Of a stretch of 19,702 bases of DNA, positions 8,560-15,898 are shown piece after piece. Positions within the stretch are counted from its first letter, which is position 1. Each line of letters opens with the position of its first letter. Origin of the DNA: Deltaproteobacteria bacterium (GTDB taxonomy: Bacteria; Desulfobacterota; Syntrophia; Syntrophales; UBA5619); contig JAJFTY010000142.1 in the NCBI GenBank assembly GCA_021372695.1, positions 1 to 19,702 of the forward strand, in the 5' to 3' direction. The position numbers and the translations under genes are program-made. The notes below the pieces were generated by a model. It made no database searches. It worked only from the letters and a program-made list of their open reading frames with translations, and was not told where the DNA came from.

Positions 8560-8655
8560 GGAATTATAAAATGAAATGATATTATGAAGATGTCCGCGGC
8601 AGCGCGCGGACGCTGCGAAACGGCGGGCAAACCGGCGGCCCCGGCACCTTTCGAA

Positions 8656-9567
8656 TCAGGAGGTGAAATCGCGCCGGAGGTATCTCTTCCGGCCGGCAAC
8701 CTTCACATATTGTTCATCGGGATATCCCAGGGCGATGACGGCATGAACCGTTTCGTCGTCCGGGATGTTCAGGAACCGCTGCATCCTTATATCTTTCGTC
8801 AGGGCCGCCACGGCAAATCCGATCAGGCAGGTTCCCAATCCCATGGCATGGGCCGCGAGGAGAATGTTCTGTGCGGCCAGGCAGGCGTCCTCCTGGGCGG
8901 TGCTGCCCCCGGGCCGGGCGCCCACGACGATCGCGGCCGTCGCTCCATGGAACAGGCGGTCCACACCCGCGCTTTCCCTTTCAGCCAAAGCCTCACTGAT
9001 CGTGTGATGGTGATCGCGGAAATAGTCGGCGAGTTCCGGCTTGCCGATCCACCCGAGCAGAGCGCGGAGCCAGCCCTTTTCGGCGAGCGCGTTGAGACGC
9101 CGGAAAAAGAGGGCCACCCGCTCCCCGAAGGCGATGACCGATTCGCGGGTGGGGAGGATCGTGAAGCTCCACATCTGGCTGTTGGTACCGGAAGGGGCGG
9201 TGGCGCCGATTTTGACCAGGTCTTCGAGCAGGGCAAGTGCTACCGGCTGCTCTGTGAAATTCCGGCAGGAGCGCCGGGAGGCCATCAGTCGGACCAGTTG
9301 CACGGCATCGAATTCACCGGGCGGCAACCAGCGGGGGTCGGCCGCGAAGGTGGCAAACCGGGAAGCTTCCGGATCGATCGCCCGCACCGTGATGGCGTCG
9401 ACCGGGCAGGCCGCGGCGCAATGGCCGCAGGAGAGGGAGCGGCCGCCGGTGACGGCCGCTTTGCCTGCCCGCATGGAGAGGGTCTTCGCCGGACAGACCC
9501 GGACGCACAGACCGCATCCGATGCATCTATCCGCATCGATCACCGTTGAAACGGTCCGGTCCAACAT
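8656..9567 (-). CDS. Ferredoxin-nitroreductase fusion protein
   Basis: This 303-residue protein joins an N-terminal two-cluster ferredoxin domain (about 1-60) to an FMN-dependent nitroreductase-fold domain (about 85-290). The first cluster has C15, C18, C21, C25. The second has C47, C50 and C54, but the expected first ligand is a serine (S44). Nitroreductase features are the FMN-phosphate-contacting SRRSCRNF, the APSGTNSQMWSF stretch, and ALGYPDE near the end. Such fusions are common in anaerobes, and their physiological substrates are mostly unknown. It starts 44 bp after ihfA in the same direction and could be co-transcribed; the ribosome binding site is weak (AGG about 10 nt upstream). Confidence 0.92.
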   Translation of the reverse strand: MLDRTVSTVIDADRCIGCGLCVRVCPAKTLSMRAGKAAVTGGRSLSCGHCAAACPVDAITVRAIDPEASRFATFAADPRWLPPGEFDAVQLVRLMASRRSCRNFTEQPVALALLEDLVKIGATAPSGTNSQMWSFTILPTRESVIAFGERVALFFRRLNALAEKGWLRALLGWIGKPELADYFRDHHHTISEALAERESAGVDRLFHGATAAIVVGARPGGSTAQEDACLAAQNILLAAHAMGLGTCLIGFAVAALTKDIRMQRFLNIPDDETVHAVIALGYPDEQYVKVAGRKRYLRRDFTS

Positions 9568-9611
9568 CCGTCAAACCTATCCGGTCTTGTTCTTTCGCTG
9601 GATGCTGCGGA

Positions 9612-9893
9612 TCAATGGCTGACCATGCCCCTGAGGACGGAAGAGGGTTTGAAGGTGACCACCCTCCGGGCATCGATCATCAGGGCCGCGCCCGTTTGCG
9701 GATTCCGCCCTTTTCTCTCCTTCTTCGACTTGACGGACCATTTGCCGAATCCGGAGATCATGACATCATGACCCTCGTCGAGATCCTCCTTGATGATTTC
9801 GAAGACGCTCTCGACGATACGGATGCACTCCTTCTTGGGGACGCCGAGTTTCTCGTAAATGGAGTCGATAATGTCAATCTTCGTCAGACTCAT
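9612..9893 (-). CDS. ihfA: Integration host factor alpha subunit (HU/IHF family)
   Basis: This is a DNA-bending nucleoid protein of 93 residues. The N-terminal MSLTKIDIIDSIYEKLGVPKKE helices, the GFGKWSVKSKKERKGRNPQTGA segment leading into the DNA-contacting beta arm, and the FKPSSVLRGMV end fit IHF alpha better than HU. The ATG at 9893 is preceded by GAGGAGGAGC, an excellent ribosome binding site. The 12-codon upstream extension is rejected. IHF often assists sigma-54 promoters and site-specific recombination; both kinds of site occur in this window, but no direct link can be shown. Confidence 0.92.
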   Translation of the reverse strand: MSLTKIDIIDSIYEKLGVPKKECIRIVESVFEIIKEDLDEGHDVMISGFGKWSVKSKKERKGRNPQTGAALMIDARRVVTFKPSSVLRGMVSH

Positions 9894-9986
9894 GATGCTC
9901 CTCCTCTGCCAAAAAGTTGTCACGATCAACCGGACCTGTCAGTCGAGGGCCGGCGTGCCGCCCCTACCCAGGTCTTCATGTCTATC

Positions 9987-10499
9987 CTACTCCCCAAGCT
10001 CTCTTTTCTTCCGGGCCTCCCTGGCCGCAGCCAGTTTGGCGCCCAATCCCCTGTCCAGCGCGGCCTGGCGCCTCCTGGCGACATACTCCACGGCGGCCAA
10101 CGGCTGCTCCCTGGGGATCTTGAACTGCTTCCGGTACTGGCCGGGCTTCAATCCGTGGGCCGAGGCCAGATGGCGCTTCAGCGTGACCATGCCGCTCTTG
10201 CCGCAGATCATGCAGGCCACCTGATCGGGCTTGAATGCCTCTTCGACGGTCATGGCCGGCGCCGCGGGGGCGGCAGGTTGCACCTCCGCCGGCGCCGCAG
10301 GCTCCTTCGCCTTTCCGGGCCGCTTCCTCGGTTCCCCGCCGGGCGGCTCCGCGATGACCGATCTTCCGCCCTCGGCGATCGTCTCCAGCGTTGCGTAGAC
10401 CCGGTTGATCTCCCGGACCAGGTCGTCCGACGTCATTTCGGTCACGGAAGCATGGGCACTCACGATCTCCGCCGTCAAATCAAGTAGATTGATAGCCAC
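9987..10499 (-). CDS. MucR/Ros family zinc-finger transcriptional regulator
   Basis: This is a 170-residue DNA-binding protein. The C-terminal half has the Ros/MucR C2H2 zinc finger (C96, C99, H110, H115 in CMICGKSGMVTLKRHLASAH), followed by the family signature GLKPGQYRKQFKIP. The N-terminal segment (NLLDLTAEIVSAHAS... LVREINRVYATL) matches the oligomerisation region of MucR proteins. A Pro/Ala/Lys-rich linker (about 52-82) separates the two and is longer than in most rhizobial MucR proteins. The start is GTG, with GAGGAGGAGGA directly upstream. MucR proteins commonly regulate surface polysaccharide, motility and their own gene. The targets here are unknown. Confidence 0.9.
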   Translation of the reverse strand: MAINLLDLTAEIVSAHASVTEMTSDDLVREINRVYATLETIAEGGRSVIAEPPGGEPRKRPGKAKEPAAPAEVQPAAPAAPAMTVEEAFKPDQVACMICGKSGMVTLKRHLASAHGLKPGQYRKQFKIPREQPLAAVEYVARRRQAALDRGLGAKLAAAREARKKRELGE

Positions 10500-10557
10500 G
10501 GTCCTCCTCCTCGTTCTCTGTCATGCAAATGGGGTTTTCAAAGGCTTCCTGATCTCG

Positions 10558-10577
10558 CTCCGCTGGTTCCACCGGAG
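10558..10577. repeat. 20-bp imperfect palindrome in the mucR-like leader
   Basis: CTCCGCTGGTTCCACCGGAG is an inverted repeat with one central mismatch pair per arm. It sits just downstream of the predicted start of transcription, where an autorepressor site or an RNA hairpin would act. Its function is inferred only from position. Confidence 0.45.
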
Positions 10578-10590
10578 CCAATTGCGCGCG

Positions 10591-10599
10591 ATTATAACA
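10591..10599 (-). promoter_or_regulatory. Extended -10 promoter of the mucR-like gene
   Basis: The minus strand reads TGTTATAAT, a perfect -10 hexamer (10591-10596) with the TGn extension. There is no good -35 at the right distance, consistent with an extended -10 type. The predicted start is near 10584, giving a leader of about 85 nt. Confidence 0.55.
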
Positions 10600-10828
10600 C
10601 AAGTTTCAAGAAATCCTAGTCCGATCTTTCATTTACCCCTTGATTCCTCTGAAAAATCTTCAGGGGCTCTTCCTCTATCTTTTTCTCGACGCCTTCCATG
10701 ACCTTCCTGCCTGCGGCTCGCGTCGATTCCCCAGGCCGGCCGGGGATCGTTCCCCCTGGAATGGGCGGGCGCTGACCGTCCGTTGTCCGGACGGCGTCTT
10801 CAACGGATGCGGTCCGGGGAAGGGGAAG

Positions 10829-12022
10829 TCATTCAGGTTTGATGAAGAGGTAATAGAGCTGCCCTTCGCGGTATGTTCCGCCGGCGAGTTCGCCCGCAGG
10901 GTCGCCCGCTCCCATGTAAACATCGCATCTGCCCGCGGCGCGGATGGCTCCCCCCGTATCCTGGTCCAGCACAAATCCCACGGGCCGGTCCAGGTCGGCC
11001 GAAACAAAGGCCAACATCGCCCTGGGGTAAATCGTCTTGTCGGTTGCGATCGTTCTGAATGGCGTCACCGGCTCGTTGAGCGAACCCCGGGGATCGCCTT
11101 TCCCGGACGTGAAGAAGACGAAGCGGGGATTCTCATTGATGTACCGGTCGATTTCATCGGGATGGGCCTTGAAATAGTCGATCATGGCCTTGAGGTTGAG
11201 ACCCCGATCGGAAAGCTTTCCGTCGGCGATCATCTTCTGCGCGATGCCCTTGTATTCCCACCCGTTATGAGCCACATAGCCAACCGCATCGAGCCGTCCG
11301 TCCGGCATGCGGATCTTGGCCGAACCCTGCACGTGGGCGATATAAACCTCAAAGGGATCGCCGAACCATACGAGCTCATTGCCGGAAAGGATGCCGGAAT
11401 TCTGGATCTCCGTTCTGCTCGGGTATGGCCGGACCTGGCCATCCGGCCTCAGTTGGCCCAGAATCGTCCCGTCAGGCCCTTTCAGCAGATCGGGAGGCTG
11501 CTTGTAGAGAGGATACTTGAAACGGTCCGTCCGCACGGGGGACCCGTCAAAAATCGGCGTATAATATCCCGTAAACAGTACGGTTCCACGATCATCGCAG
11601 CCGACGGAGATATAGGTGTCGAATCTTTCGCGCAAGACCGTGTTCATCTGCCGGGGGGACAATCCCGAGGCAGCGAGATTCTTCAACTCCCGCAGGCTTC
11701 TGAGCGCCTGTTCATAGGTGATCCCCCCATAGGGATAGAACTTCTTGCTGGAGGGTTTGGCCATGTAGCTCAGACTGTTGGAGATCGCCTCCTGCAGCCG
11801 GTCCATGTCCGAACAGGCCTTGGTGTAATCGGGAATCTGGCTGGGATCGGTAATCTTCCTCAGGGCCAGCTCGCCCGGCGGCAGCTGACGATGATAGTCT
11901 TTCCGGGCCGTGGGGGGTTTCGGGTAATCCTTCTGGACGAAAGAAGTGCGCTTCTCGCAGCCCGCGGAAAAGGAAAGGACCACGATCGATAACAAGCCGA
12001 GAAAAACCGTCTTGATTTTCAT
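10829..12022 (-). CDS. mltA: MltA-family lytic murein transglycosylase, lipoprotein
   Basis: This enzyme cleaves the MurNAc-GlcNAc bond of peptidoglycan to give 1,6-anhydromuropeptides. It is likely anchored to the outer membrane facing the periplasm. The protein has 397 residues from the ATG at 12022. A signal peptide ends in SAGC with the lipidated Cys at 22. The MltA domain includes FTGYYTP (150-156) and VQGSAKI (231-237). The C-terminal 3D domain has DQDTGGAI (353-360) and D367 in GRCDVYMG, the aspartate signature that includes the catalytic acid. The upstream extension of the frame to 12169 is rejected because it puts a non-coding-looking stretch in front of a perfect signal peptide. The ribosome binding site is weak. 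Confidence 0.93.
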   Translation of the reverse strand: MKIKTVFLGLLSIVVLSFSAGCEKRTSFVQKDYPKPPTARKDYHRQLPPGELALRKITDPSQIPDYTKACSDMDRLQEAISNSLSYMAKPSSKKFYPYGGITYEQALRSLRELKNLAASGLSPRQMNTVLRERFDTYISVGCDDRGTVLFTGYYTPIFDGSPVRTDRFKYPLYKQPPDLLKGPDGTILGQLRPDGQVRPYPSRTEIQNSGILSGNELVWFGDPFEVYIAHVQGSAKIRMPDGRLDAVGYVAHNGWEYKGIAQKMIADGKLSDRGLNLKAMIDYFKAHPDEIDRYINENPRFVFFTSGKGDPRGSLNEPVTPFRTIATDKTIYPRAMLAFVSADLDRPVGFVLDQDTGGAIRAAGRCDVYMGAGDPAGELAGGTYREGQLYYLFIKPE

Positions 12023-12311
12023 GGCGAATCTATAAGGCAAGAAAGTCCCGCATGTCAAAAGAAATCTGGCGATGATGCCGCCCCCCCCCCGACGGAAAAT
12101 GGCACAGGGCAGGGAGAAACGGCGGGGTCCCATGGGCAGGGTCTCCCCGCTTCGGCCGCGGGACCGCAAGTTCCTTGGAGCCGGTAACGACCCATGGTGG
12201 TCGGGACCTTCCGCGGTTTAGTTTTTTATGTACTTTTCAGCTCCCCTGATGCATCCCTCAAAAATATGCAACTAATCGTAAATTGTAACTATTTACTCAT
12301 AAATATTTTGC
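12023..12311. other. Divergent intergenic region upstream of mltA
   Basis: About 290 bp between mltA and the promoter of the plus-strand operon. A run of ten C (ten G on the mltA strand) lies at 12081-12090, about 60 bp upstream of the mltA start. The part from about 12220 on is AT-rich and probably holds the mltA promoter, but I could not fix its boxes. Confidence 0.5.
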
Positions 12312-12340
12312 TTGACCTTTTATATTTTTGGGAATAAAAT
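12312..12340 (+). promoter_or_regulatory. Sigma-70-type promoter of the DUF6502-like operon
   Basis: TTGACC (12312-12317) and TAAAAT (12335-12340) are separated by exactly 17 bp within an AT-rich stretch. The predicted transcription start (about 12347-12348) falls right at the ATG of the next gene at 12349, so the transcript may be leaderless. Confidence 0.75.
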
Positions 12341-12348
12341 CCCAAACT

Positions 12349-13188
12349 ATGGACACCGAGATGAATCGCGCGCTGTCAGCCGCTGTAGTGAGAATACTCG
12401 TCCCGCTCGTCAGGATGCTGTTGCGGCAAGGGGTTTCGTACGGCACCTTCGCCGACCTTGCCAAATGGGTTTACGTGGATGTGGCAATGCAGGAATTCGG
12501 AATCGACCGCCGCAAACAATCGACTTCCCGGGTTTCAATCCTGACCGGCCTTTCCCGCAAGGAGGTCACCCGGGTTCGGCAGATTCCGCGACCCGACGAC
12601 CTGGCCAATGCTGAGCGTTACAACCGTGCCGCCCGTGTCATCGCTGCGTGGCGCAGGGAGGCGGATTTTCTCGACGCGGACGGCCGGCCCGCCCTGTTAT
12701 CCATGTCGGGCCGGGGCGCCACGTTCAGCGAACTGGCGCGTCGGTTCAGCGGTGATGTTCCCGCCAGGGCCATCCTGGACGAGCTTATTCGCAGCGGATC
12801 GGTGGAACGATTGAGTGACGGCCTGATCCGCCTGTGCGACCGGGCCTATGTTCCCAAGGCCAGCGAGATCGACAAGGTTCACATCCTTGGAACGGACGTA
12901 GGCCACCTGATCTCCACGATCGATCACAACCTTGAACCTGCCCCCTCCCTCCCCCTCTCCCAGCCCCTCTTCCAGCGCAAGGTGGCCTACGACAATCTCC
13001 CGGACGAGTTTCTCCCGCGGCTGCGAAAGATGACGGCGCGCAGGGGGCAGGCGTTCCTGGAAAAAATGGACCGCTGGCTTGCCGGACATGATCGCGACAC
13101 AAACCCCGACGCAGCCGGAACGGGCCGGAATAAAGCCGGTATCGGCATTTACTATTTTGAAGAAGGCGCTCGGCAGGAGGATACATAG
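12349..13188 (+). CDS. DUF6502-like protein of unknown function
   Basis: I recognise this as likely DUF6502 from overall pattern; no function is known to me. It has 279 residues from the ATG at 12349 (12361 is an alternative). The N-terminal third (RILVPLVRMLLRQGVSYGTFADLAKWVYVDVAMQEF, then SRVSILTGLSRKEVTRVR) looks like a winged-helix or helix-turn-helix domain. The middle has RGATFSELARRFSGDVPARAILDELIRSGSVERL, which also reads as a winged-helix-like unit. No signal peptide is present, so it is probably cytoplasmic and possibly a regulator. Its last codons contain the ribosome binding site of the following lipoprotein gene, which begins 1 bp after its stop, so the two are translationally coupled. 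Confidence 0.75.
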   Translation: MDTEMNRALSAAVVRILVPLVRMLLRQGVSYGTFADLAKWVYVDVAMQEFGIDRRKQSTSRVSILTGLSRKEVTRVRQIPRPDDLANAERYNRAARVIAAWRREADFLDADGRPALLSMSGRGATFSELARRFSGDVPARAILDELIRSGSVERLSDGLIRLCDRAYVPKASEIDKVHILGTDVGHLISTIDHNLEPAPSLPLSQPLFQRKVAYDNLPDEFLPRLRKMTARRGQAFLEKMDRWLAGHDRDTNPDAAGTGRNKAGIGIYYFEEGARQEDT

Positions 13189-13189
13189 C

Positions 13190-14785
13190 ATGGATGCATC
13201 ACGTATACTCCGCACCATAGCAGTGCTCGCTGCCTCCCTCTTATTGATCACCTGCGGCGGTGGCGGCGGCGGTTCGGGAACGGTTGCCGGGGGCGGCATC
13301 GGCGGTACGGGCCGCGTCTCAGTCGTCCTGGCGGATGCCCCGACGGATGAATATCAAAACATATGGCTCACGATCACCGAGGTTTCGCTCATCCCTGCTG
13401 GCGATGGTTCCCCCGTGGTGATTTTCCAGTCTGCGGCCGGGCTCAGAGTGGATCTCCTGGAGTATCAGGACAAGGACTATCTGTTCAGCGTGAAGGATGT
13501 GCCCGCCGGGCAGTATTCCAAGATCAGACTCCGGGTCAGCGACGTCGAGGTGACGCCGAAGGATCCCCTTAATCCGCCGCCTTGTGCCGGGTTCGAGATC
13601 AAGCTTCCGAGCGGCAAGATCGATCTCAATCCACGACAGCCCTTTAAGGTGAACGCGGGAGGGAAGGTTTCGATCCGCCTGGACATCGACGCGAACAAGT
13701 CGATCAATCTCCATGCGGCCGGCAACTCGGGAAAGTGCGTCTTCCGTCCTGTGGTGTTTGTGGATATCCGAGAGGGGATGCCGGGCGGCCGGTGTCCCGA
13801 GATGCTGAGCGGAACGATCGGAAAGTTGACCTACAGCGGCGGTCAGGTCGTGGGGTTCACCCTGGACCTCGGAGCCAACCGGGGAACCGTCGACGTTCGT
13901 CTCCTGCAGGGAGCAGCCATCATGAATGCGGCTGGGGAATGCGCGGCCCCCGCAGACCTGAAGGCCGGAGATGAGGTGAGGGTAAAGGGAGCGCTGGCCA
14001 ATGACCTGGCGTTCGAGGCTTCACTCGTCGCGATCGGCCAACTCTTGGACGTCATCGGAACCGTCACCACCGACCCCGCCCTGAACGGCGCTTCCTTCAC
14101 ATTCACCTTCAATCCGTCACCCGGCCAGGCGCTCGTCGGACCGTTGACCGTGCAGGGTCAGCCATGCACACTCGTCCTGAAGGGCTGCGACACGGGCGTC
14201 GAGCCGGCCAGCATCAAGACCGGCATGACCGTACAGGTTTCCGGAAAGTGGATCAGTCAAAGTGCCGTGCTTCGTGCGGCGGCTATTGTTCTCAAGGATG
14301 AAGAGGTCGTCGGGAGCATCACCTCCATATCGCTGGAGGCCGATGGACAGAATCTCACGATCGATAGAAATGGCGGCCTCGGCTCAGTCGACCTCTTCAT
14401 CCCCAATGGAACGCCTATTTTCCTCGCAGGAGATGGTGTCATCCCGGCGGATCTCCTCTGCACAGGCCAGCAGGTGAAGGTTCCCCTGGATCCCGACATT
14501 CCGAGCCCGCTGACGGCCGTGCAGGTCGAGGTCACCCCCGAAAAGCGGGAAGGAACCGTGAAGATCATCGATCTGGGCACTCGCGCGCTGACGGTGGATC
14601 TGAACGGGGTCCTGACCACCGTGAACGTCGCCAGCGGTGCGACGCTTCTCAAGAGCACCAGCGACGTCCAGGAGCTGATATCGTTCGAAGATATCCAGGT
14701 GAACGACTATGTCGTGTACTTCGGCCTTGCAGCATGTGACGACAACACGACGTTCAACGCGTTTCTGGCAATCGTAACCGAATAA
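13190..14785 (+). CDS. DUF4382/DUF5666-type lipoprotein
   Basis: This is a 531-residue predicted lipoprotein. A signal peptide ends in LLLITC with the candidate lipidated Cys at 22, followed by an unusual run of six glycines and a Gly-rich linker. Residues about 40-200 match the DUF4382 pattern (VSVVLADAPTDEYQNIWLTITEVSL, then VDLLEY and QYSKIRLRV). The remainder is a set of about four beta-rich segments of DUF5666 type, each with a G-T/S-I... TVDV... ADLKAGDEVRVKG pattern. It is likely exported and surface or periplasmic. The start is fixed by CAGGAGG inside the upstream gene; the frame opens earlier, but only within DUF6502. The role is unknown. Confidence 0.82.
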   Translation: MDASRILRTIAVLAASLLLITCGGGGGGSGTVAGGGIGGTGRVSVVLADAPTDEYQNIWLTITEVSLIPAGDGSPVVIFQSAAGLRVDLLEYQDKDYLFSVKDVPAGQYSKIRLRVSDVEVTPKDPLNPPPCAGFEIKLPSGKIDLNPRQPFKVNAGGKVSIRLDIDANKSINLHAAGNSGKCVFRPVVFVDIREGMPGGRCPEMLSGTIGKLTYSGGQVVGFTLDLGANRGTVDVRLLQGAAIMNAAGECAAPADLKAGDEVRVKGALANDLAFEASLVAIGQLLDVIGTVTTDPALNGASFTFTFNPSPGQALVGPLTVQGQPCTLVLKGCDTGVEPASIKTGMTVQVSGKWISQSAVLRAAAIVLKDEEVVGSITSISLEADGQNLTIDRNGGLGSVDLFIPNGTPIFLAGDGVIPADLLCTGQQVKVPLDPDIPSPLTAVQVEVTPEKREGTVKIIDLGTRALTVDLNGVLTTVNVASGATLLKSTSDVQELISFEDIQVNDYVVYFGLAACDDNTTFNAFLAIVTE

Positions 14786-14880
14786 GAGGGCTTCCATCAC
14801 GACTGATGACTGCCCGGACCGGAAGCCGGCAGCCGCGGGATGTTTTTCCCTCTGCTGCCGGGGAAAGAAGGGTGATCGGC

Positions 14881-15171
14881 ATGGAAACGGGAACTTCACT
14901 GGATGCGAGAGCCGGCGAGGCCTTTATCGAGGCATTGCGCCGAAAAGCGGGTCTGGTCTTTTCCGAAGAGGAGGTCGTCATCTCGGAAAGGATGAATATC
15001 GGCGACTCGGTCGTCTGCACGGTCGAAGCTCGCAAGGTGAACGGCGAATCATCCCAGGCCGTCGGAAAAGCGTATGTCTATCATGATCTTGTCGTCGTCT
15101 GCATCGAAAGCGTGTGCAGGAAATGGAGGGAACCGACCTTCCCCCATCATTACGAATATCTCAGCTACTGA
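14881..15171 (+). CDS. Small protein of unknown function
   Basis: I do not recognise this 96-residue protein. From the ATG at 14881 it begins with an amphipathic helix (DARAGEAFIEALRRKAGLVFSEEEVVISER), followed by a probable beta region (VVCTVEARKVNG, AYVYHDLVVVCIESV) and a short aromatic end (PHHYEYLSY). It has no signal peptide or membrane segment. Purine-rich AAGAAGG lies upstream. An alternative start at 14806 would add 25 residues of weak coding character. It lies 95 bp after the lipoprotein and 74 bp before the exonuclease-like gene in the same direction. It is probably real because codon use and spacing fit the neighbours, but this is a modest call. Confidence 0.55.
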   Translation: METGTSLDARAGEAFIEALRRKAGLVFSEEEVVISERMNIGDSVVCTVEARKVNGESSQAVGKAYVYHDLVVVCIESVCRKWREPTFPHHYEYLSY

Positions 15172-15245
15172 TTTCGATCGTTTTGGATTGCTGCGGGGAA
15201 GCGCTCGGCCGGCCTTCCGGTATCCGGCATCGGTGAAGAGGAATC

Positions 15246-15788
15246 ATGGATTTCATATCTTTGGATCTAGAGACGGCCAATGCGGACATCTCCTCGATCT
15301 GCCAGATCGGATTGGCGGGTTTCAGAAACGGGTTGCTGCGTGAAGAATGGAAGACTTACATCGACCCGGGGGATGCCTTCGATAAAGCGCACGTCTCAAT
15401 CCACGGCATTACCGAATCCGCAGTGAAAGGTGCTCCCACCCTCTTGGACGTCGTGGATATCTTATACCACTACCTGGACAATCAGATTACGGTCTGCCAC
15501 ACGCCCCTCCACCGGGCGGCTCTCCAGCAAGCCTGCAAGAAACATCATCTGCGATTGCCCTTCTGCACATGGCTCGACTCTGCCGATGTGGCCAGGCGGG
15601 CATGGGAACCATCCCCGGGGCGCGGGGATGGACTCGCAGATACGTGCGCAGCGATAGGATACCAATTTGCGGAGCATGATGCCCTCGAGCGTGCAAAGGC
15701 GGCGGCATACATCCTTCTGGCGGCGATCGAAAAGACGGGGATCGATCTGCGGGGTTGGCTGCCGTGCGAAGAAGAGCAGCGGTATTGA
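15246..15788 (+). CDS. DnaQ-like (DEDDh-fold) 3'-5' exonuclease homologue, probably degenerate active site
   Basis: This 180-residue protein has the fold of the DNA polymerase III epsilon-like exonucleases. Motif I is intact (D7 and E9 in LDLETAN), and the family marker HGIT (53-56) is present. Motif II, normally AHNxxFD, reads CHTPLHR, so the metal-binding Asp is R90. Motif III, normally HDALEDA, reads HDALERA, with H144 kept but the Asp replaced by R149. Two of four acidic metal ligands are therefore arginines, which argues against normal nuclease activity. A GAGGA ribosome binding site precedes the ATG. It is the last gene of the plus-strand group and is followed by a strong terminator. 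Confidence 0.85.
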   Translation: MDFISLDLETANADISSICQIGLAGFRNGLLREEWKTYIDPGDAFDKAHVSIHGITESAVKGAPTLLDVVDILYHYLDNQITVCHTPLHRAALQQACKKHHLRLPFCTWLDSADVARRAWEPSPGRGDGLADTCAAIGYQFAEHDALERAKAAAYILLAAIEKTGIDLRGWLPCEEEQRY

Positions 15789-15838
15789 TGAGGGGTTCCA
15801 AGCGGCGCCCGAACAGGACATGACCGGGTAAGACGCGA

Positions 15839-15874
15839 AAAGGCAGGATCATTAAATGATCCTGCCTTTCTTTT
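15839..15874. terminator. Bidirectional intrinsic terminator
   Basis: Arms 15839-15853 (AAAGGCAGGATCATT) and 15855-15869 are perfectly complementary. T-rich sequence follows on the plus side, and the A run before the left arm gives T on the minus side. It lies between two convergent genes (the exonuclease-like and PEP-CTERM genes) and can stop both transcripts. Confidence 0.9.
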
Positions 15875-15898
15875 GGCTTGGGAGGATTTTGCGTTCCG

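Larger units (their letters stand above)
10500..10828. other. Intergenic region between mltA and the mucR-like gene
   Basis: About 329 bp with no supported gene. It contains the mucR-like promoter and a 20-bp imperfect palindrome (10558-10577), listed separately. Nearer mltA it has a perfect 7-bp hairpin (CCGTCCG/CGGACGG, 10776-10794), possibly the mltA transcript end, although no T run follows on the minus strand. Confidence 0.5.

Noticed and set aside
8584..9549. Plus-strand open frame opposite the nitroreductase
   Set aside because: Antisense to a gene with complete family motifs; no independent evidence.
12023..12169. N-terminal extension of mltA by 49 codons
   Set aside because: It would hide the lipoprotein signal peptide, and it includes the ten-G run and Arg/Gly-rich non-coding-like sequence.
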